The notes under the pieces are model-generated. The model had not been told where the DNA came from. It worked only from the letters and a program-made list of their open reading frames with translations, and ran no database searches. From assembly GCA_946902875.1 (NCBI GenBank), contig OX336350.1, positions 19,210,048 through 19,274,047 of the forward strand: 64,000 nucleotides of DNA. Reading direction: 5' to 3'. Below, in pieces: positions 21,151 to 31,700 of this stretch (the stretch's first letter is position 1; each line of letters begins with the position of its first letter). Made by a program: the position numbers and the translations under genes. The stretch is from Nematopogon swammerdamellus. Taxonomy: Eukaryota > Arthropoda > Insecta > Lepidoptera > Adelidae.

Positions 21151-21972
21151 GGTAACACTCTGACACTAATATTAATATCTCATCTGTGCTCTCTGAAATT
21201 GTTTGCTGACTCCGACTCCGGTTGTATCTATACATATAATAAAATCGTAAAGGTAAGAAAGTCTGTACATTGAATGTATTCGGAAAAAAACTAACCAGGG
21301 TGGCTTAAAATGAGATACTGAACATATTAGAACAGTTTTTAAAATTTTTGTTTGTTTGTTTGTTTGTTTGTTTGTTTGTTTGTCTGTACGCGCATCACGC
21401 AAAATCCACTGAACGGAATTAGACGAAACTTTGTATAGTGGCAGTTTATATGCCGGGTTAACATAATACGTAAAAAAAAAATTACAAAAATAAAAAAAAA
21501 TAAAACAATTATAAACATTATTGCGCGTTTAAAATCACGTAGTCCAAAGTACATAATTATATCTTGAGAACTGGCAGCAAATACAATTTGAATAAAATAT
21601 TCATTAGAAATTTAAAAACAAGTAGATACAACGAAAATGACAGTTCTTCTTTTTTATAACTTGAACACAATAGTCTATACATATCTATTCTTTCTATACA
21701 TATAATAAAATCGTAAATGCAAAAATGTCTATTTGTACGCTCATCTCGCAAAAACCACTGAACGGAATTTGACGAAACTTTTTATAGTGACAGTGTATAT
21801 CAAATCACGTAATCCAAAGTAGAGGTAAAAAACAATTTTAAATGTCACGTTGACAACGGAGAACTGTCATCCCGACGTGAGCTGGCTGGTGACAAATTGT
21901 TTGATAAATAAAAAAATATAATTGACAGTCGAAGTTATGTCGCTGTCATAGGTGCAATAAAATTTATATATC
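21151..21972. repeat. Duplicated AT-rich repeat with a TGTT run
   Basis: CATATAATAAAATCGTAAA followed by CACTGAACGGAATT(A/T)GACGA occurs twice (about 21230..21450 and 21695..21800). 21347..21383 is a (TTTG)n run. No gene is seen. Confidence 0.65.
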
Positions 21973-23712
21973 TGTTGCCCGCGGCTTCGCTCGCGTGAAA
22001 TTCGTATTTCAAAAAAAGAAAGTAAGTAACTAAAGGCGGGCCCGAAGGCGGATCTGCGCTCACGTAAACGATATTCTTTCTCGATGAAAGTAACTAAGGG
22101 CGAGGCGGAAGGCGGAGCTGAGTTCAGCAAGAAGAAAAACATTCTTGAAGAAAGTAAGTAACTAAGGGCGAGGCCGAAGGCCGAGCTCTGTTCTGGAAGA
22201 CCATAAACCTTCTCGAAGAAATTAAGTAACTATGGGCGAGGCCGCAGGCCGAGCTGCGTTCAGGAAGAAGCTAAACCATCTTGAAGAAAGTAAGTAACTA
22301 AGGCGAGGCCGAAGGCCGAGCTACGTTCGAATAATTGAAGAACCATCTGGAAGAAACAAGTAACTAAGGGCAAGGCCGAGGGCCGAGCTGCATCCAGCAA
22401 GAAGCTAAAGCATCTTGAAGAAAGTAAGTAACTAAGGCGAGGCCGAAGGCCGAGCTACGTTCTGATAATTGAAAAACCATCTCGAAGAAAGCAAGTAACT
22501 AAGGGCGAGGCCGAAGGCCGAGCTGCGTTCAGGAAGAAGCTAAACGATCTCGAAGAAAGCAAGCAACTAAGGGCGAGGCCATAGGCCGAGCTGCGTTCAG
22601 GAAGAAGGTAAACATTTTTGAAGAAAGTAAGTAACTAAGGCGAGGCCGAAGGCCGAGCTACGTTCTAACAAATGATAAACCATCTCGAAGAAAGCAAGTA
22701 ACTAAGGGCGAGGCCGAAGGCCGAGCTGCGTTCAGGAAGAAGCTAAACCATCTCGAATAAAGTTAATTAATATTAAGATTGAGTTAATTTAATTAAAATT
22801 TTATTATAAAGTCCAGGCTTCTGACGGCAAATATCCTAGAACCTCGCGGTTATTCCCGGCTGGATGGCAAGAGGCCCGATGCTATCACCTTAGTGCCATG
22901 GACTAAGGGTAGTTCTTGGATGTCGGACGCCACTTGTGTTCTCACATTGGCTTCAAGTCACGTTAGGACATCTTCAAAAGCGGCTGGCGCGGCCGAGGCT
23001 GGGGCGGAGAGCCTCAAACGCAACAAATATAGGAATATAATTCAATATTTCGAATTTGTTGTGTTTGCGGTTGAAACCCTCGGTCCGAGGAGCAGTGAAG
23101 CCAGAAGAGGCTTGGGCCTCTGCTGGTTGACGCAACTGGTGTCCCGCCATCAAGAGCTTATGTACTGCATTCAAAGGGTAAGCCTTACCATCCAGCGGGG
23201 TAATGCCGCAAGTGGCTCTAAGAACATTTGAAAATGCCCGTTTTGATAGTTATTTTAACGTTTGTTAGGTAGGTTTTAATTCTTTAGTTATTAATATTAC
23301 TTTTTTATTTTTATGAAATAAATAGATTGAGTAAACGATATTATATTATATCGAAGAAAGGAAGTCTTTAGGGGCGAGGCCAGAAGGCGGAAGAGGGTTT
23401 TTGGTTTACCTGAACGCAGCTCGGCCTTCGGCCTCGCACTTAGTTCCTTCCTTTCTTCCAGAAGGTTTATCGTCTTCCTGAACGCAGCTCGGCCTTCGGC
23501 CTCGCCCTTACTTACTTCCTTTATTTGAGAAAGGTTTATCGTTTACCTGAAAGCAGCTCGGCCTTCGGCCTCGCCCTTAGTTAGTTACTTTCTTTGAGAA
23601 GGTTTATCGATTACCTGAACGCAGCTCGGCCTTCGGCCTCGCCCTTAGTTACTTACATTCTTCTTTGGAATACGAATTTCACGCGAGCGAAGCCGCGGGC
23701 AACAGCTAGTTG
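21973..23712. mobile_element. Inverted-repeat element with GC-rich tandem arrays
   Basis: The left end TGCCCGCGGCTTCGCTCGCG and the right end CGCGAGCGAAGCCGCGGGCA are exact inverted copies. Inside, a unit of about 62-68 bp containing GCGAGGCCGAAGGCCGAGC is repeated about eleven times at 22030..22750 and, in inverse orientation, about five times at 23360..23660. A retroelement fragment sits between. The parent family is unknown to me. Confidence 0.7.
22805..23240 (+). pseudogene. Retroelement C-terminal fragment (FAVETLG type)
   Basis: The frame to TGA at 23229 contains SDATCVLTLASSHV, FVVFAVETLGPRSS and IQRGNAA. The minus-strand frame at 41641..42069 has the same landmarks (WDVTCADTLAPSHV, FVAFAVETLG, AIQSGNAA). 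This is a C-terminal domain I have seen at the end of reverse-transcriptase elements. This copy is frameshifted around GRRGL. Confidence 0.6.
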
Positions 23713-24588
23713 TAAAATAAAGTTGTTTACCTACCTACCTATAATAAATTTATTACTTTCAACACAATAATTACATAATACATTAATTTATCAGCTCAAC
23801 GCATGCTACCACATTTCTCGCCGTGTCGACACCAAAGAGGATATAACTACTCGTCTTCCGCTAAAAATGCAGTATTAGTCGTCTGGTTCCAGTATGCCTC
23901 CGCTGACGGTTATGACTTATGACTTATGATGACGTAACAGCTATCGGTACCGTCGACAAAAAAGTCGGATAGACGAATGCTCCCGCCACCAGGTGTTAAA
24001 CTGGAACTGTCGTTACTTCGTATTTCAGGCATAGAATTAATATGTACATATTAATTCTATGCCTGAAATACGATCATGTAATAATAATTCTACGTAATTA
24101 AGTGACGTGACTACTGAAGCTTGCGCACACGTCATAGTCAAATTACTATTCATTTTTTTACTCGTATTGGCATTTTATTGAACACAACAAATGTTAGTAA
24201 TAAAACAAATAACAAAAAAAAAAACAAAATTCGTACACGCGCGAGGGGTAGGTTGCTCAATTACACATAATATAATACGGAATACGGACGTGGCCACGCG
24301 GTGTTAATATTCTTTGGCTACGCGACAGCGATACTAACGCTACTGAGCTAGGCGTCAGCGGGTGTGGAGTGAGGCGCGATGTGCGGAAGCGCGGGCTGAG
24401 GTAGCGGCAAACCAGCAATAGACAAGTAATACGTGCCCGAAACATCTGAGCGCGCGCACGTCGAGGTACGATACGAGTACGAGCCGCGCATGCGTGGTGG
24501 TGTTGCTCACTGTCACATAATGTCACCTCCGCTCGATAGTTACAACATTGTCGATTTAACTATTAGCTGAAGCGGTCAAGCCGTCACT
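23713..24588. other. Upstream flank of the small secreted gene
   Basis: 24019..24072 is a 54-bp perfect palindrome (CGTATTTCAGGCATAGAATT and its complement). 24235..24540 is GC-rich and may contain the promoter of the gene starting at 24589; I could not pick out a convincing TATA box or initiator. Confidence 0.45.
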
Positions 24589-24627
24589 ATGAATAGAAAG
24601 TACGTTGTTATTGTAGCTGCGGTCGCG
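24589..24627 (+). CDS. Small secreted protein, exon 1
   Basis: The ATG at 24589 starts 13 codons (MNRKYVVIVAAVA) ending at the strong donor GCG/GTGAGT. They form the charged start and the first half of a hydrophobic signal peptide. Exon 2 at 27963 completes the core with LMVATALAA in the same frame, which is why I pair them across the 3.3-kb intron. The exon is far too short to be found by length alone. Confidence 0.78.
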
Positions 24628-24699
24628 GTGAGTGTTGCCATTTTCTTTAGTTTATTGGTATGATTTATTGTCAGCAGTTTAGTCCGTTAGGGATTGATA

Positions 24700-24951
24700 A
24701 GTGTGCCTTATTTTTATGTCTTTTGTTTATGTCCGGTATGCGGAGCACCCACGACATAAGCACTAGATTAGACTTAAGCACTAGTTACATGTCTCTTTCT
24801 TCCTGCCACTCCATAACCATTCTATAAATACCTAATAAGACGTACTGTAAGAGAACCCTATATTTAGAGTTACATAAGTACCTATTTGCCTGTTGTACAA
24901 TTTCTGAGTGCAATAAAGATATTTGATTTGATTTGATTTGATTTGACATAA
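24700..24951 (+). repeat. LINE 3' end with TTTGA tail
   Basis: CAATAAAGATATTTGATTTG is followed by four TTTGA units at 24921..24950, a 3' microsatellite tail as in CR1-like LINEs. The upstream limit is uncertain. Confidence 0.6.
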
Positions 24952-24989
24952 CATAACTTAGACATCGGTAAATCAGTACCTAATCGAAT

Positions 24990-25195
24990 TGATTTTTTTT
25001 TAACTGACACGGTTGGCTACATCGCCTACAACATCCGCGATGTCAGCCCATAACACCGGGTGAACTTGGTGCCACGTCAGTGCTTCCCTTCGCGTCGTGC
25101 CGGCCGGCTACACTGAAATGGACGGAAAACACAAACTATTTAGATACATAACCGTTTCGACCGACCTTTCATTCAGTGCGGTGGTACGATAAAAG
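24990..25195 (-). repeat. SINE body, minus strand
   Basis: AACTGACACGGTTGGCTACA through AACACCGGGTGAACTTGGTG to CATTCAGTGCGGTGGTACG is the common SINE body in reverse, lacking its head. Confidence 0.85.
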
Positions 25196-25727
25196 TGCCT
25201 TAATTCCTTCCTACAAGATTGTGAGCGGACGCAACGATATATAGGGTGTAAAAACGGCGAGTAACTACATTAAAATTAGGAAATGGTTATTTGATTTGGA
25301 TCAAGAGTAACGAAAAAGTCAAATACCTAACTTTTTTCTGAATTCCCTTTAAATAAAAAGTTACAGTTTTCATACAAACTAATTGATTATTTTAGTGTAA
25401 AAATGATCTAATGACAACAAGGCGTCGCGGAGGGGGGAAGAGCGGGTGAGACGTGAGCGCCTCGGACGGAGGTGTTGGCGGGAGGGGCGGGGGTTAGCTT
25501 TGTGAATGGAGGACTCGAGGTCGGCAGGCGGAGGGTGCGGAGCGGCAACAACGCGTTAAATTACACTAGACGAAAACGTACATTTAAAAAATTCATATCT
25601 CAAAAACTAGACGCTTTAGAGAAAAACTTTATTTGCTTTTTTGTCTAGGAAAAACATGAGGATTGCGCTGACGAAATTAATGTACTCGCCGTTTTAACAT
25701 TCTGTATACTCCTATATTACTCTATAC

Positions 25728-26103
25728 CAGCGGTTCTCAAACTTCTTTGGTGACGGAACCCTTTTGGAAAGCGAAATATTTGACGAAGCCCTAAAATGAA
25801 CAAAAATTAGTTTTTGTGTATTCTTTATTAATAATCATATTACAGTGTAACAGTTCAGTTACTTACATAATATTATAATATAAGAGAAAAACAATAATTA
25901 AATATCTAATGGGAGATATGAAACTGTGACGCCATGACGTCTGCGCAGCCGAGCTGAATCGTGGCTCGATTCAGCTCGAAGAGCTGAATCGAGCCAGAGA
26001 GGAGAGGTGTATTTTTGATTTTTTTTTCTCGTATTCTCGCGGAGCCCCCACAGAGGCTCCGTGGAGCCCTAGGGCTCCGCGGAGCACACTTTGAGTATGG
26101 CTG
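25728..26103. mobile_element. hAT-type MITE with 8-bp target duplication
   Basis: CAGCGGTTCTCAAACTTC at the left and CACTTTGAGTATGGCTG at the right are imperfect inverted ends. CTCTATAC is duplicated exactly on both sides (25720..25727 and 26104..26111). The right part is rich in GGAGCCC/GGCTCC pairs that can form hairpins. Confidence 0.88.
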
Positions 26104-26199
26104 CTCTATACCATACAAATAGGAGCACTACATGCGTAGATACATTCGTGTGAATTTGTAAATAAGTACAGCGTGAAATGCAAAACATTGTGCGGATGT

Positions 26200-26290
26200 T
26201 TTGAGAATCCATGCTGCCGGGTGCCGGGAGAATTAGAAAAAAATTCGAAAGCGTATGTCCAACAGTGGACGGCAACACGCTGATTATGAT
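26200..26290 (+). repeat. RTE-type LINE 3' end fragment
   Basis: CGTATGTCCAACAGTGGACG then ACACGCTGATTATGATGATT is the end of the RTE elements seen at 26598..26845 and 63158..63219. Confidence 0.65.
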
Positions 26291-26414
26291 GATTATTGTT
26301 CAATCTAACATTATGTACTTATCTTCTTTTCTTCTCTTCTATAACATTTAAAACAAGTGGCTAAAGTAAAAAAAAATTGCATGAGCACCCACGGGGATTT
26401 CTAAAAGTCAGCGC

Positions 26415-26585
26415 CCTTGTGTTCGAGTCAGAGGGGCCAGAGCACATGCTCCGGCCAGCCAATATTACCTTCGAGAAGGTGCCCATACCCGAGGGCTCCC
26501 TTTAGAATAGCTGGCTATATATACTGGACTAGAGGAGAACACAGCCTAGGCTGCTTTGCGGCCATCTTACGTCCAGTTATAAGTA
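26415..26585 (-). repeat. tRNA-type SINE (type T) tail, minus strand
   Basis: AGAGCACATGCTCCGGCCAG through GGACTAGAGGAGAACACAGC to CGGCCATCTTACGTCCAG matches the reverse of the type T SINE tail at 43800..43975. Confidence 0.8.
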
Positions 26586-26597
26586 CTGTGGTATATA

Positions 26598-26845
26598 AGT
26601 AAGTGGATTTGGCAAGTGGCAGTGGGCTGGACACGTCAGCCGAAGAGACGACGACCGTTGTAGTAACCATGTCTTACACTGGCGGCCGTGGACAGGAAAA
26701 CGGAGTGTGGGAAGACGTGGTTCCGACGACGACATCAAGTGCGTCGGCGGAACGCAGCGGTACCGTACCGCTGAAGGCCGGGTGGACTGGAGTAAAATTG
26801 GAGAGGCGTATGTCCAGCGGTGGACGATTACACGCTGACTGACTG
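26598..26845 (+). pseudogene. RTE-type LINE C-terminal fragment
   Basis: The frame reading WQWAGHVSRRDDDRC, HWRPWTGKRSVGRRG and WSKIGEAYVQRWT is the typical end of an RTE (BovB-like) ORF. It closes in a TGAC run (26838..26850). Only the last 75 or so codons remain. The different frame that also looks open here is a shadow. Confidence 0.85.
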
Positions 26846-26934
26846 ACTGACCTAGTAAGTGGAAAGGGAAGGGTCGCCTTCGAAAGCCTGTACTGTAGAT
26901 ATCACAAATTTTAAATACTGTTTTCGAGTCCGTA

Positions 26935-27822
26935 ATTTTTAGGTTTCCGTATCCCGTACGGAAGCCTATTACTAAGCCTCCAATGTATGTCTGTCCGTCC
27001 GTCCGTCTTTTTGTCTGAGGGCTGTATGATGTATCTCTTGAACCGTAATAGGTAGCCCGTTGAAATTTTCACAGAATATGTGTTACTATGGCGGATATAA
27101 CAACAAATAATAATAAAAAAGAAAATGTTAAAAATCAAGGGGGGCTCCCATACAACAAACGTGCGAAAAATCGATTGGTCACGCTACGGAATAATAGATT
27201 GCGCCACAGGCTTTTATACATTGCATTGCTGAAAGACAAAAGATAGCCCCTCAATTGCCAAAGACCTCATTGAGGTGCTGTCATTTTCCCACCGTCAATT
27301 GCCATCGACCTCATTGAGGCTTCTGTCCGATCGTCCTACATATTATCTTCGAAATAAAAATTCGAAGACCATGCCACCTGAGCGGATAGGCGGATATTAT
27401 TGATAGCGGATAGATACGGAAACCGCCGTGCGCGAGTCAGCCGCGGATACCGCCCCCCCCCCCCCCCCCCCCCCTCAGCCATGACCGAACGTCGAAAAAG
27501 TGATAACCAGATTCGCTAAAACCGGCTGAAGGAGGTTGAATTTTAACATTTAACTTCAAAGCATATGCTGGTACATTTATAATAAGCTATCATGTCTTTT
27601 AGTACTGGTACTAAAAGACATGATACTGCACTACTTTTATTAATATTTTTAATTAAATTGTTTTTCATGACAACAAATACCATGTATTTTTATTTTCTAA
27701 ATTTATAAATATAGACAATCCGAGCATTATTAAAATGCGATAACAAATTAAAACAAATTGTGGATATAAAAAGACTTCTGTATTAGAAACATTTTTGGGA
27801 GATGGGTGAAGCGACCAAAGAT

Positions 27823-27855
<33 letters not shown>

Positions 27856-27898
27856 CTCAACCAAAACCAGGAGCCGCGCCTGGCGCGAGTAAAACTCG
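26935..27898 (-). repeat. Repeat F copy with two internal insertions
   Basis: TTTTTAGGTTTCCGTATCCC to GCGCCACAGGCTTTTATACA matches 52441..52720 (minus). The copy is interrupted near 27242 by a segment containing two GACCTCATTGAGG motifs. It resumes with GGATAGGCGGATATTATTGA, is interrupted again at 27435..27883, and finishes with TAAAACTCGCAATTGACAC. Confidence 0.75.
27435..27883. repeat. Insertion bounded near both ends by poly(C) tracts
   Basis: This segment separates GCGCGAG from GCGCGAGTAAAACTCGC in a repeat that is continuous elsewhere (52755..52790). It has a 22-bp poly(C) run near the left edge (27453..27474) and a 28-bp run near the right (27825..27852). The 7-bp GCGCGAG on both sides could be a target duplication. 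At 27591..27622 is a short perfect palindrome (CATGTCTTTTAGTACT). Confidence 0.6.
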
Positions 27899-27962
27899 CA
27901 ATTGACACATTTTTTTTATAATTCATTGCACTTCACAAATAAATATGCTCGCCTGTTTGCAG

Positions 27963-28178
27963 TTGATGGTGGCGACCGCGCTGGCGGCACCATTGGACGA
28001 GATACCGAATCGCGGGAACCTGGACTTATCAGACACGCTGCAGAGCACGTGGGGCGGCGTCGTGTACCGTCTTGACAAATCTTACAGCACGGTGAAGGAC
28101 TCCCTCGAGCCGCTCGGCGAAGAGTTTAACATGATAGGGAGTGCAGTGAAGAAATTGTGGAAATCCATATTTCAGTGA
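27963..28178 (+). CDS. Small secreted protein, exon 2
   Basis: The acceptor TTTGCAG precedes LMVATALAAPLDEIPNRGN, completing a signal peptide with likely cleavage after ALAA. The joined product is 84 aa, about 62 aa mature: acidic first half, then KKLWKSIFQ and TGA. It has no Cys pairs, repeats or membrane segment after the signal. The mature part (SDTLQSTWGGVVYRLDKSY) is probably helical. I do not recognise the family. The open reading from the in-intron ATG at 27945 is less likely than splicing because exon 1 supplies the missing signal start. An ATTAAA at 28249 could serve for polyadenylation. Confidence 0.8.
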   Translation: MMVATALAAPLDEIPNRGNLDLSDTLQSTWGGVVYRLDKSYSTVKDSLEPLGEEFNMIGSAVKKLWKSIFQ

Positions 28179-28521
28179 CGTATTTCTTTTAAGTTATAGT
28201 TTCCAAAAGTCATAAAAAAATTGCCGCTCATACATATAGAACCAACGAATTAAATTATTAGGAAGTGGCATACAACGCACCGAATTGAGGCGCGCTATTT
28301 GTGAGCATTCAGCACACTCTCCAATCGTTGTCTCTCCTACGTATCAAATTGCCATTTAACCGTCTTAAGGCCGCTTCGTACGTAGCGGGGTGCCGGCGTG
28401 GCGTGGCGTGGGCGGGATATTTTTTCCCCGCAGATGGACACGTAGCGTGACGACGACGCGGACGGATGCTGCACGCTCGCTCGTTCAGGCCGCACGCGCG
28501 CTCATTCAGATAGTGTTGTAG
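28179..28521. other. Flank between the small gene and the Harbinger remnant
   Basis: No gene is present. From about 28361 the GC-rich GGCCGCTTCGTACGTAGCGG and GACACGTAGCGTGACGACG segments look like the terminal region of the adjacent DNA transposon. Confidence 0.4.
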
Positions 28522-28860
28522 TTGATAGAAAATTTAAAAAATATTTTCACAAAAAAAGAATTAGCCGTGGTGGCGATTGCATTAGATGAAGAAGAAGAAG
28601 AAATGGCAAAAAATTATCAAAGGAGATGGTCTGTGCATCCGATGCTGCAAAAAAGAGAAACGGAAGGAGAATACCATACATTATACAAAGAACTATTGGA
28701 GGATGAGACAAAGTTTTATCAATATTTTCGAATGTCCAGAGAATGTTTCTCTGTTTTGGAGGGTGAGGCCACCAGGATCCCCTAGCAGGATCCCCCAGGG
28801 GATCCTGGTGAACTCATCGGTTCATCAGGATCCCCTATAGGTAAAAGTAAGTTTTGGAAG
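28522..28860 (+). pseudogene. PIF/Harbinger (ALP1/HARBI1-like) transposase N-terminal fragment
   Basis: RRWSVHPMLQKRETEGEYHT, LLEDETKFYQYFRMSRECFS is the conserved N-terminal part of HARBI1/ALP1-like nucleases (RRWWVHP..RKR..GE, FF.YFRMS). It stops after LEGEATRIP at a TAG, and the DDE nuclease region is not present. It may be a first exon (GTGAGG follows FSVLE) whose partner has been lost. The 28780..28850 stretch is full of GGATCCC palindromes. Confidence 0.8.
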
Positions 28861-28861
28861 A

Positions 28862-29165
28862 CAAAATATCAATTCATTTGAGGGGGGCCCACTGCATATC
28901 TCCCCGAGCATGTCGTAAAAAAGGACTAAGGAATAAGGTAAGGACAATATTGCGTGCTAAAGCGACAGGGTGGTAGCCCCACCTCTCACCTTGGCATTGC
29001 ACGGTCCTTCCACCGAGTCATGCAGCAGTGCCTTACTTGCTGCTTGATAGTTATCTTGTCCGAATACTTTGCGAACAGTGGTGGTCGGTGTTGTGCTGTA
29101 ATTCACAAGAGTACTTGCAGCACAACGCCGATTGTTCTGCTTACCCCGATTATCGGGATACAATG
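28862..29165 (+). repeat. Dispersed repeat C, plus strand
   Basis: GCCCACTGCATATCTCCCCG, then GTGCTAAAGCGACAGGGTGG, CACCTTGGCATTGCACGGTC and GCACAACGCCGATTGTTCTG. The inverted relative is at 42708..43025. Open frames on both strands here are repeat shadows. 29166..29358 shows nothing else. Confidence 0.7.
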
Positions 29166-29366
29166 ATATTGATCTATCGAGTGCAATGGCCGCTGTGCCA
29201 AAATTTCAGCAACAATAAAACACATCAATCAATAAAAAGACTTTTATTGCTAAATAAAACATTTACTTTCTCATTGCTACATGGAAAAACCAATAATTCT
29301 CGTTCGATTTGTCGCATTTTTTGTAAGAGCCAATCGACTGCCTTGTTTCAGAACATAGTTACGGAC

Positions 29367-29658
29367 CACAGAGCATGGAATACCGCGCGCCGCGCCTCCT
29401 AGAGACGCCCTGAGCGCGATTTCCCTACAACGCCGTTGAAGCCTGTGGGCGTGGCCTATGACTTACATATGTGTGTTGTGCGTGTGCATTTGTTTTGTGC
29501 GTGTGCCTAACTTGCTCCTCTTTGTGTGTAGTGTCGATACTAACACACACACACACACATACGAAGCGCTAGCAGCTCTGCGTACGATTATTGGGTTTCA
29601 AATATTATCGCTTAGGGCGTCTCTAGGAGGTGGCGCGCGCGGTATTCGATGCTCTGTG
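29367..29658 (+). mobile_element. hAT-type MITE B, copy 2
   Basis: The ends CACAGAGCATGGAATACCGC and, inverted, CACAGAGCATCGAATACCGC are flanked by a perfect 8-bp duplication TTACGGAC (29359..29366 and 29659..29666). The centre has a (CA)n run at 29544..29560. Same family as 20857..21150. Confidence 0.92.
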
Positions 29659-29666
29659 TTACGGAC

Positions 29667-30305
29667 CAATTAACCAAAATATGCGTTTCGTTTATTTAAC
29701 TTTTTATAGTAGGTAAATCTGCCTAGAATACTTCTGCACACAATTTCACTCTGCCGGTGGAAACCTTGCGTGAATATAGCACTCAGTTTGCATCACCTTG
29801 TTCCCAGTCGGAGGGGTGCGCGACAGGACAGGGAAGGCATTCTCTAACGTCCTACCGTCAACGTCGGTGACGCTGAATAGTTATGTCTCTGTCTAATTAT
29901 ACGAACTAGACAGAGACATAACTAGTCAGCGTCACCGACGTTGACGGTAGGACGTTAGAGAATGCCTGCCCTGGACAGGATGCTGTGCTAAAGGGCGATA
30001 TGATAGCAACTTGCCACCTTCATTCACACGGTCTTCGCGCCATAAGCTGCTTGATAAGTCATCTTATCCTAATACTTTCTCTCCTAATCCTGCCCGCCTG
30101 TCTGTTTCATTTCGCGACAAAATAACCGCAGTGCATAAGAACGCAGGTCAAGAAAAATCTGTACTTGTTAATTCTTAAAAAAAAAATATCTACATACAAA
30201 CTATTGAAATTATGTTTAACTTAAAATAACATTGAGGTATTTACATAAGGAAATAATACCCACAAGTTATTTGATCACATTTATAATTGTATCAGTGCAT
30301 ATATA
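29667..30305. other. Spacer with a 131-bp inverted repeat
   Basis: No gene is seen. 29836..29966 is a near-perfect inverted repeat (arms about 58 bp, starting GGCATTCTCTAACGTCCTAC) with a short AATTATACGAA loop. Confidence 0.7.
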
Positions 30306-30856
30306 TATAAGGTCTTTCATTAGTAGGTAACTTTACGCTAAGGGATGTATGTGTATCAGATACTGATCACGTTCCCATATCCATTATTTTTTTTACGATA
30401 TCAAATACGTACCCATGCCATAGATCACTTAATAGTTACTTCGTAACAGATAAATCACTCCATAGAAAAAGTTCCATACCTTCGGCTTTAATAGCCTACT
30501 GTTTTACGTCGCCAATCGCTGCGTGCGAAAATGTACCTAAACGATCGAGTGTAAAGTGATTATTGCTTTGCAGCTGCGCGCAGTAGCGTGGGCGAACGTG
30601 TAGGTATGATTCTCACGGCTGACGAATTTCACTGAATTAGACCGCCGGCGGCCGGGCGGTAGGTAGTTAGCGCGCACAAGTCCATAGAGTGCGTGAGGCC
30701 TGCCCATGCTATGAAATAATTGTTCAATAAACTATTATTTTAGTAAGATGGGCAGGTATTTGATATCCGAAAAAAATGGGCATGGGAACGTGATCAGTAT
30801 CTGATACACATACACCCCTTAGCGTAAAGTTACCTACTAATGAAAGACCTTATATA
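30306..30856. mobile_element. TIR element (ATAAGGTCTTTCA family) carrying a 270-bp module
   Basis: Both termini are present (ATAAGGTCTTTCATTAGTAG and CTACTAATGAAAGACCTTAT). Between the palindromic arms lies a module at 30428..30700 (ACTTAATAGTTACTTCGTAA to CCATAGAGTGCGTGAGGCCT) that is found in reverse at 57185..57465 inside another element. Confidence 0.85.
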
Positions 30857-31085
30857 TTATAATGTATATTGTACTCCGTCCATCTCTCTTGCATAATAAT
30901 GTAGTAAATACGCGAGATTTAAAAAAAACAAACATTCTAAATTTAAAATATAGAAGGAACGCCTCACCGGCAGAGTTAAGAGTGTGCGGATTATAATATA
31001 AGAACCAACAGAGTAAGGAGGGGTTGTCTGTGTCGCCAGTGCGGGGAGTAGCAAGGGGAGGCACGACTTCGCCCAACTAACATTA

Positions 31086-31266
31086 GGGGACATCCATTAA
31101 TCACGTGACCAAAAAAGTGGGGGGGGGGGAGGGGTCTGGCAAAATCACTGAACGGTCACTTTACAATCTAAAACGGGATATTGTGTACTTGTAAACGCTC
31201 TATGTGATGTTAAAAAATAAGTTTAAAAAATCCAAACATTTGCTCACATGATTAATGGATGTCCCC
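31086..31266. mobile_element. 181-bp MITE with TTA target duplication
   Basis: GGGGACATCCATTAATCACG at the left and CATGATTAATGGATGTCCCC at the right are inverted. TTA lies at 31083..31085 and 31267..31269. A GGGGGGGGG run is inside. The TTA duplication suggests a Harbinger-type mover. Confidence 0.85.
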
Positions 31267-31269
31267 TTA

Positions 31270-31700
31270 TGGTGTTAAATAAGACAGGCGTTATAAGAGC
31301 AGTTTAATAGAGGCCCATTCCTATACAGGTTAAGTAAGGTTCTTAAGTGACTTTACAATAGCTATAGTAAGTGCTATAAGGGTGGGACAAGAGCTCTACA
31401 GTAGTGTCGCGTTATATTAATCCAATATACCACTTTAAGATCTAAAACAACCTGCCGTTAGCACCAATTTGTTTGTTGTGCGTACTCCATACCAATCACG
31501 CACCATCTTGCTCCATGTGCGTTAGCCCGCACACCCCCAGTTGATGGGGACGTAACCGGTTTGCTTGGACAAAATTCGCCCTCCTCCGTTGAACCACGTT
31601 ACCATACCACTGTGGAATATAGTCTAGCTATCTTATGAGTTATGTATGACACAGTTGGCCAAGTAGCAAACTTCATCGCAATAAAACAATATGGCATTCC
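31270..31700. other. No recognisable feature
   Basis: Mixed-composition sequence. I find no gene, RNA or repeat relation within the window. Confidence 0.4.

Larger units (their letters stand above)
24628..27962. other. Intron of the small secreted gene, filled with repeats
   Basis: In order: a LINE tail with (TTTGA)n at 24700..24951, a SINE body (minus) at 24990..25195, GC-rich unassigned DNA at 25200..25720, a hAT-type MITE (25728..26103), an RTE end (26200..26290), a type T SINE tail (26415..26585), an RTE C-terminus (26598..26845), and repeat F with insertions (26935..27898). Confidence 0.7.

Noticed and set aside
27945..28178. Single-exon start of the small secreted protein at 27945
   Set aside because: MLACLQ lies in intron sequence before a good acceptor; exon 1 at 24589 gives a better signal peptide and exact phase.
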